From Glossina fuscipes (Eukaryota > Arthropoda > Insecta > Diptera > Glossinidae), in contig NW_023998457.1 of assembly GCF_014805625.2 (NCBI RefSeq), positions 5,378,218 to 5,442,217 on the forward strand: DNA of 64,000 bases. Reading direction: 5' to 3'. Within the stretch, counting starts at the first letter, position 1; each line of letters opens with the position of its first letter. This document shows positions 57,791-64,000 of this stretch, in pieces. Under the pieces are notes generated by a model, which had not been told where the DNA came from, made no database searches, and saw only the letters and a list, made by a program, of their open reading frames with translations. Position numbers and translations under genes: made by a program.

Positions 57791-58254
57791 TGAAGGTATC
57801 ATAACATGATTTTTGATTATCATGGAAATTAATTGACACAACAAACTAAAGTGAGATTAAATTTCAATAGACGAAAAATGATACGCGCTATAATGAAAGA
57901 TTTATTTGAATAATGAAGTTTTTAAAATATTAATCAGCAAAAAAATTCTTTTATTCTATATAAAATTAAAGCTCATTATAAAGTAGATAATTTCGACGGT
58001 ATAAACTTTACATCGGCGTAAGCGAATAACGAATAATTTATGGAAACAAATTAAAACCGCATTTATTCCACCTTTCAGCATTGCTGTTTTCATCTTTTTT
58101 GGTTGAATTTTAATTTACTTTACATTTTTGCATCTAGTATCAATTTTTTATCGAAACAGTGTACGCAAGCGAAGAAGCTATTAAGTGCTTACGCAGTGAG
58201 GTTAGAGGGGGATAAATAGCTTTAGAAATGAATTTCTATACAAACAAATGCTCA
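57791..58254. other. Intergenic, very AT-rich
   Basis: No motif. Confidence 0.3.
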
Positions 58255-59030
58255 AGTTTCAGTAGTTTTGGTGCAGGGTATATTAAGTTTGTGAGGACGT
58301 ACGTATTTTATCCAGAGGGCCTTAAGATTCATCCGTTTTTTATTATACCCGCCAAACTTGCATATTAAGTTATTTTGATTAAAATTGGGATTACCAGCAT
58401 GTAACCATAACCAAGGACTGAGACTGTTGAAAATGATTCAGATCGGATTCATTTTTCGCATATTCCCCGTATACTGCTTTATTTTGCCGAGTCGCGACAA
58501 AAATCGTTTAGCAATAGTATTTCAGTATTCTAAATTCGTGCAAACCTTGGGCCGGGTAGTGTACCCATACAACCGTTCTGATAGAAACTAAATCTTTATA
58601 AGGCAAAAAGGTCTAATTTTGAACGATTCTTGATGAAAACTTTGGTTCATATAAATTTTTTAACATAAAAATTAACTTCACGGAAGTTGAACGAGGTAGC
58701 ACTATTTTTTGGATTTCAACTCTTTTAACGATTCTAATAAAAAATAAGCCTTTAAGAGTTTTAATATTTACGAAATTCGTCGTTAATAAATGAGTCATAA
58801 GGAATTTGGATCCCATTGATCTTCTTCTACTTTTCAGACCACACCATATATAGGGGCTCTCATGGAATAAAGCCATATTTGTGGTTTTTTGTGACGCAAA
58901 TAAATGCAAAATAAGTAAATCGTTGACATGTAAATTACATTTTCTCCATTTGGATTTTATTAGTTGATGTTTTGAAGTCCTCCCATGTAAAGACTTTTAT
59001 GAAATTATGCATTTACATAAAAATAATACA
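58255..59030 (+). repeat. R1 dispersed repeat copy
   Basis: GGTGCAGGGTATATTAAGTT at the start, AGTATTTCAGTATTCTAAAT, GGAATTTGGATCCCATTG and CATATATAGGGGCTCTCATG. The 3' end is not clear. Confidence 0.55.
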
Positions 59031-59164
59031 TAATTTTTTGTGTATTATTAGGAAAACGAGTAAGTGACTGTATTAAAGGAAGTAGTGCAGAATATCCGAC
59101 GATCAGCCTCGCCGGACTATAGCATTTGTACTTGATTCTTATATTATTCTTGTTCTTCTTATTG

Positions 59165-59670
59165 GATGCGGAAGTTCGAAACAACAAAGAAATTAACGAT
59201 CGGGGAGAAAGAAAAGAGAAATGAACATATATAAGAAGAGAAGAGAGAAACGAAAAGAAACCGAAATGCAGGGAAGGAACAGAAGCAAAAACATAACAAG
59301 CACAACAAGCGAAAACAACAAAGTGACACCATGAGAAAGTAAACAAACGAAAGGGCTGAAGGAAAGGAAAAGACAGAACAGAAAGGAAAGGAAAGGAAAG
59401 GAAAGGATAGAAGTGCGAAAATATAAGGATAAGAAAAATCAGGAAAGGAAAAGGAAGAAAAGAATAAGAAAAGAAACGACAGTGAAGAACGAGTAAAGGA
59501 TAAAAAGGAAAGGAATGCAAAGGAGAAGAGAGAAAACGCGGAAGGCAAGGAAACAAAAGACCCTGAAAGAAAAAGAAAAAACTAGAATAGGGAAGCAAGG
59601 AAAAGTAACGAAGGGGGAGCATAGAAAAGGAAAGAAATGCAAAGGCCTTATAAGGCGAATATTAAGTCGA
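59165..59670. repeat. Polypurine tract with (GGAAA)n
   Basis: About 500 bp in which the plus strand is overwhelmingly A and G, with a clean GGAAA-type pentamer run at 59381-59410. The long minus-strand frames here (205, 129 and 82 codons, Phe/Ser/Leu-rich) and a Lys/Arg-rich plus frame are produced by this bias and are not genes. Confidence 0.75.
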
Positions 59671-60184
59671 AGAATGAAAAGTGACATTTGTCGTCGACAC
59701 GTACTTCTTGCCTTCTCTAGAGGACCATAAAAAATACTCTCGCCATGTTTTCGGCGGTGGATTGCAGGTATTACTGTTTACCCTTTGCGAACGTTATAAC
59801 TCTATGTCCTTTTTTTATATATTATCTGAAACTGGTAATTTCGAATATTATTGCCGGGTTTTGTACTTTTATTTGAATTTTTATAAGACGAACTTTTGCT
59901 AACAAAAAAAAAAAACAAACACGAGCAAACGAAATTCGATAAAATGAAGAAAAAGGAAAAGAGAAACAAAGGTTCAAATAGAATGGAACAAAATAGCATA
60001 ACAGAAAAATACAATAGCTTGAAAATAGCACAACAAAAACAAAAAAATGAATCCTTTTGTAATCGGACGTGTAGCGCTGTGATACGTTTCTACCTTTGCA
60101 ATCTACTGCATAACAGAAATTTTTTTAAAAAGTTTTGCCTCTGGTCTCCTGAAGAAATAAATGCAGAAAAATCTTTCACTCGTT
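59671..60184. other. Intergenic; A-rich
   Basis: 59905-60050 is again A-rich. Its 107-codon plus-strand Lys-rich frame is probably not coding. Confidence 0.3.
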
Positions 60185-60800
60185 ATAACCGACATCACTT
60201 GTGGCACAAGGTATATTGAGTTAAGGAGTGTGTATGTAACACGCAGAAGGGCTCAAGACGGCTTTTGTTATTTCAATCGATGCGGAATCATAATCTGAGT
60301 TAATCTAATGGTTGTTTATGTAAATTTGTGTTCAAACCACAGGTGTCAATTTTTGAGATATTTCGATGAAATTTGGTATAGTGACGCCATGCAAGGATGA
60401 ACGTTAGTGAAAATGCTTCGGATCGGTCTAGTTGGGAAAAAATTGACCTTTTCAGAATTTCTCATCAAAAGTGGCCAAATGGTTGTATTTCAGCATTCCA
60501 GGTTGGTGTGAAAACTTTGAACTGGCTGAGGTCGTTTTTTGAAACCTTCCTTAGGGAAATGAAAGTTTTATGTGGTAAAAATTAGCTTATTATAATAAAT
60601 TTGCGAATAACTCTACCTTACCACGTCTGCAGTCTATTTTTTGGATACCATAGCATGTAAGGATGCTCAGAAAGCGTAAGCCCTTATATGCCAAAAAGGC
60701 CTAAGTGTTAGTATTTTTGTGATGAAAATTTGTTTATGATAGTAATTGAACAATAAAATTAAGTGGACCTAGTGGACTCCATATAAGATGTCCCATGAGT
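60185..60800 (+). repeat. R1 copy, 5' segment (interrupted)
   Basis: Starts TGGCACAAGGTATATTGAG, has TTTTGAGATATTTCGATGAA and GGATCGGTCTAGTTGGG, and continues to about 60800, where R2 sequence begins. Confidence 0.55.
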
Positions 60801-61439
60801 AGGAGATCGTTCGGAAAATGGGTTATACCTATCGCCGGGGAATAAGGAGGTAAATTGAGCTCACCTCTGTTTTCCAAAGGGAATGAAAAATTTGTTTTTT
60901 ACTCATTACTCATAAACAGTAGCAAAAATTTGAACGCATATTCTGTGGGCGATCCTGTAGCATCTGTGCATAAAAATAGAAAAATTTAACTATGCCTACC
61001 CAATATTGTAGTGTATAAAAATTTAATTATTTTTTCACGCAAAAACAAGCTTCAAACACCCCATAAAGTTAGCGAATTCTTGGCGAGTTACAACCCTTGA
61101 TTGCACCAAAACATGTCCGCCTGTTCGTCTGTCCATCTGTCTATCCGCGTAATTTTGCAGTTTTTACGGTAAACATTTTCCCGTTAGTGAAATTGAATAT
61201 ATTGCCTAAATATTTACAAGAGAATTTAGAATTGACCTAAACTTTCCAAAAGCCACGCCTACAACACTTGCATGCCTCTAAGACAAACACTTTTGTTTTG
61301 GAAATAGAAGAAATCAACGGCGCCCGCTCCATATTATAGAGCATGAGAATATTGCTCTTTTACTTCTTTTCTCTTTTTTTGGGCTAAAGGGTGATGCGTG
61401 TAAAAGATGTGGTCCCGATTGAATATAATTTTCTTAGTT
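60801..61439 (+). repeat. R2 unit lying within an R1 copy
   Basis: GCATATTCTGTGGGCGATCC, ACACCCCATAAAGTTAGCG and GCCTGTTCGTCTGTCCATC. It separates the 5' and 3' parts of an R1 copy. Confidence 0.5.
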
Positions 61440-61690
61440 GTTAATATTTTATGATGAAAATTAATTCATAGTAGCGTTTCAGCAAAAAAATTAACGGTAG
61501 TGAATTTGGACCCAACATATATAGGCGATATTACGAAACGCAAATTCTTATGTAAAGAGGAAAACTAACCTTGCAATATGCAAGCTTTCGTGGCAATTAT
61601 CGAATGCAGCGAAACGATGGGTACTTTTTGGTACGTAATAGTCGGCATTACCCAATTATAATGTTCTTACTTGTTTTTTTCTTTAGCCAT
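61440..61690 (+). repeat. R1 copy, 3' segment
   Basis: ATTTTATGATGAAAATTAATTC, GAATTTGGACCCAACATATA, then AGTCGGCATTACCC, TATAATGTTCTTACTTG: the best preserved R1 3' terminus. Confidence 0.6.
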
Positions 61691-63139
61691 CGAAAATTTG
61701 TGCTCTTCCTGGTTTGACTTTCATTTACACTGCTAGATGCTGGGATCTTTGACACGTGATAGCAGGCTTCTCTGGTATGCGTGGCTTCTTAGCGTTCAGC
61801 AGCAACAAGTTTTACACGTATACATATGTGCAAAACGTTTGTTAAGTAAAACGTTAAATACCAGTGGAAAGAGCGTAATTGCTTGAAAGCACAGCCCAAA
61901 TGCAAATGAGTTTTATGTTAAATTTTCTTAACAGCACATTAGGCTGACAACATGAGGTATTGTAACATTAAAGTATTGTACATATTTTACTATTACTGTT
62001 GGCACTACATTTTTAAAGGGATAATTTCTACACACCTTTAGCCTTTCAAGGTAAATTTTATAAATTTTCTAACTTGAAGGATAAAGAAAAAAAACCAACG
62101 ACTCACAATAAATATTTATTTTAATCATTAAGTTTCTTTGCCTCAGAGGCGTACAATACATATTTCATATTTTAAAGTTTTTAACTTAGGATTAATATAC
62201 TGGCCAATACGACCGGACATTTTTATGGTTGATAGATAGTTTCTTAGAGAATTGTTCGATGAGTAGGAACCCACGGGTAGGAACCCACGGCTTCGAATGA
62301 ATTCTACTTAAATAAGTATGTACCGCAAGAGTCTGTTCTGACACTTTCTCTCTTTTTGGTATTCTTTAACGAGCTCCCATGCATAAGATAATTGTGGTAA
62401 ATACTTACAAGGGACGAACAATGAATACGTTACGATATCCAACCCCGAATTACCATGATGCATAGTAGGCGAGAGCCATTAGCATAGGTATTTAAGCTGA
62501 ATATCTATTGCGGCTAAATGGTGAGGAGTCAGCTGCTCGTGGTTATTATGGATTGTTCCAATTCCAGCGACAGTTGATGCAATCTCGATAAAAATGGCCG
62601 CAATTTACCAAAAGTCACGATATCGTAAGTATAAGGAACACTCACTCAGGAAGTGTTTCCAGTTCTAATCTGGAGTATTGCTTCCCGATGATATGAAAGT
62701 ATGGGTTCTTCTAGAGATACGCTCAAGGGACTGGACACCACACTCTTGAGTTCAACAGTCTCCAATTTGAGAAGTCCATTTTAGTGGTACCTCACGATCT
62801 GAAGTTTTGTCTTCATCGTAACTTTTGTCGAAAAACGTCATAATACATAAATATCCTTTTGTAGTGGCGGAAGTCACAATGCTGTTGCGCTACGCTAAGA
62901 GTTTTTGAACAAGTATTATTACCACCAGACTCTGTGTTCTCCATATTTTATAATAGTTCTTCTTCTTCGACATATACTGGATTGGTAACTCTCCTCAATT
63001 ATGACGGGCCCTTCTTCTTCTTTCGCTCTCCCATATTTTTGACATGTTCTTGGGGACACTGTGAAAGAGTTTGTAGCATTCATGAATCTTTTACTAAGAC
63101 ATCGTTATTAAAAGCGTTTCTCAGCAGCTTTCTTCCAAT
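61691..63139. other. Intergenic; 14 bp tandem duplication
   Basis: GTAGGAACCCACGG occurs twice in direct succession at 62263-62290. Nothing else recognised. Short frames only. Confidence 0.35.
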
Positions 63140-64000
63140 TAAAAAGCAAATAAGAATGCTATAATCAAACAAAGCCGACCACTCGATGCCTTACACCACT
63201 TCTCACTAATGGTAATAAACCAAAAATTCGACGTTATTTTTATGAAAATGCATAATTTTTATGAAAGTTCTTATACTACATACTGAAGTGTGCTCAATGC
63301 GTCAACTAACATGATCCAAATTGGGCAAATTAATTTGCTTCTCAAAGCTTTATTTGGGTCGTATCAAACCACAACCTAGCAATGGTCGCTATAGAAAGAC
63401 TTGCTTTCGTAAGAGCCCCTATTTTTGGGTCGGCCTAAGAAATAGAACTATGTGACCCAATTTTGCTTTTTTTAATTTTGATGCTTAGCAATTTTCATCA
63501 TAAAATATTAAAAATTTAGACTTTTTTACATATAACGGCTTATTTCTCATTAGAATCTTGACAGAGGTTGGGATGCAAAAATAGAACTACGTGATCTAAA
63601 TCCGTTAATGTTAATTTGTATGTCTGATTATTACTATGAATGAATTTTCATCAAGAAATACTGAAAATTAGATCTTTTTATCATATAAACATTCAGTTTC
63701 AGGTTATAAAGCAATGGCAAATATGGATTCAAAAAATTTCCACTTCCGATCCAAAGTTTTTATACCAATTTAAAGTGGCGAAATACTGTAATTAAGAGAT
63801 TTTTTTTTTTGCGGAATTCTGAAAATTATACTGTTACACTTATCAAAATAAGGCTTTATATGGGGAATGATGGAAAAATTGAGCTGATCTGAACTATTTT
63901 CAATAGGATTCGTCCGTGGGTCAAAGCACATTAGTGAAAGTAAATTTCATCAAAACATTTTGAAAATTGCGGCCTATAGGCTGAACGCAAAAAAAAGGCA
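63140..64000 (-). repeat. R1 dispersed repeat, cut by the window end
   Basis: Begins AATAAGAATGCTATAATC with the degenerate hairpin block, then TAGAACTATGTGACCCAATT, TAGAACTACGTGATCTAAAT (two sub-repeats) and AAGGCTTTATATGGGGAATG. It continues beyond position 64000. Confidence 0.55.

Noticed and set aside
59005..59622. 205-codon minus-strand ORF (and 129- and 82-codon companions), Phe/Ser/Leu-rich and membrane-like
   Set aside because: Produced by the polypurine bias of the plus strand. Pyrimidine codons rarely give stops. No domain or start context.
59896..60219. 107-codon plus ORF, Lys/Asn-rich
   Set aside because: A-rich low-complexity at its start, followed by an R1 beginning. No motif.
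60397..60585. 62-codon plus ORF, and similar ORFs at 8796-9026, 15066-15326, 39556-39756 and 58385-58591
   Set aside because: All lie in R1 copies, differ in frame and length from copy to copy, and show no conserved protein.
61640..61675. Helitron terminus at the R1 3' end
   Set aside because: A hairpin is present, but no CTRR end follows it and no TC start was identified at the other end. Left as unclassified.

Overview
The window is nuclear DNA of a higher fly (Diptera, probably Schizophora; the species cannot be fixed from the sequence). The evidence is a single-exon ZAD-C2H2 zinc-finger gene (a class restricted to arthropods and greatly expanded in higher flies), a BTB-BACK-Kelch gene with mostly 62-65 bp introns, an I-clade non-LTR retrotransposon ending in a TAA repeat, and about two thirds A+T. 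There is no bacterial or viral gene organisation. Only two protein-coding genes look intact.

Layout. 1-1330 holds a decayed retroelement-like segment. 1330-22970 is intergenic DNA filled with old dispersed repeats (called R1, R2 and a tRNA-related SINE here). A candidate 3' terminal exon lies at 20475-20698. 22975-23840 is an R2 block directly in front of the ZAD zinc-finger gene (23992-25482, plus strand). 25900-37490 is gene-poor, with more R1, R2 and SINE copies and some coding-like relics. 37497-40795 and 50350-53187 are two direct copies of a roughly 3 kb segment. They bracket the BTB-Kelch gene (42963-45754, minus strand, five coding exons reconstructed from splice sites) and an internally deleted I-like element (about 46700-50338). 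53240-53639 is a run of 400 N with an identical 47 bp sequence on each side. 53640-64000 is again repeats, a second relic of an unrecognised coding sequence, a 500 bp polypurine tract and an R1 copy cut by the window end.

The two genes have no evident functional connection: one is a predicted DNA-binding regulator, the other a predicted Cullin-3 ubiquitin ligase substrate adaptor. Most of the window is explained by repeats. R1 (about 17 copies, about 1 kb, hairpin at one end, no ORF), the SINE family, and a pair of mutually similar coding relics (27340-27615 and 56117-56535) are the parts least explained by families I recognise. All repeat boundaries are by eye and approximate.
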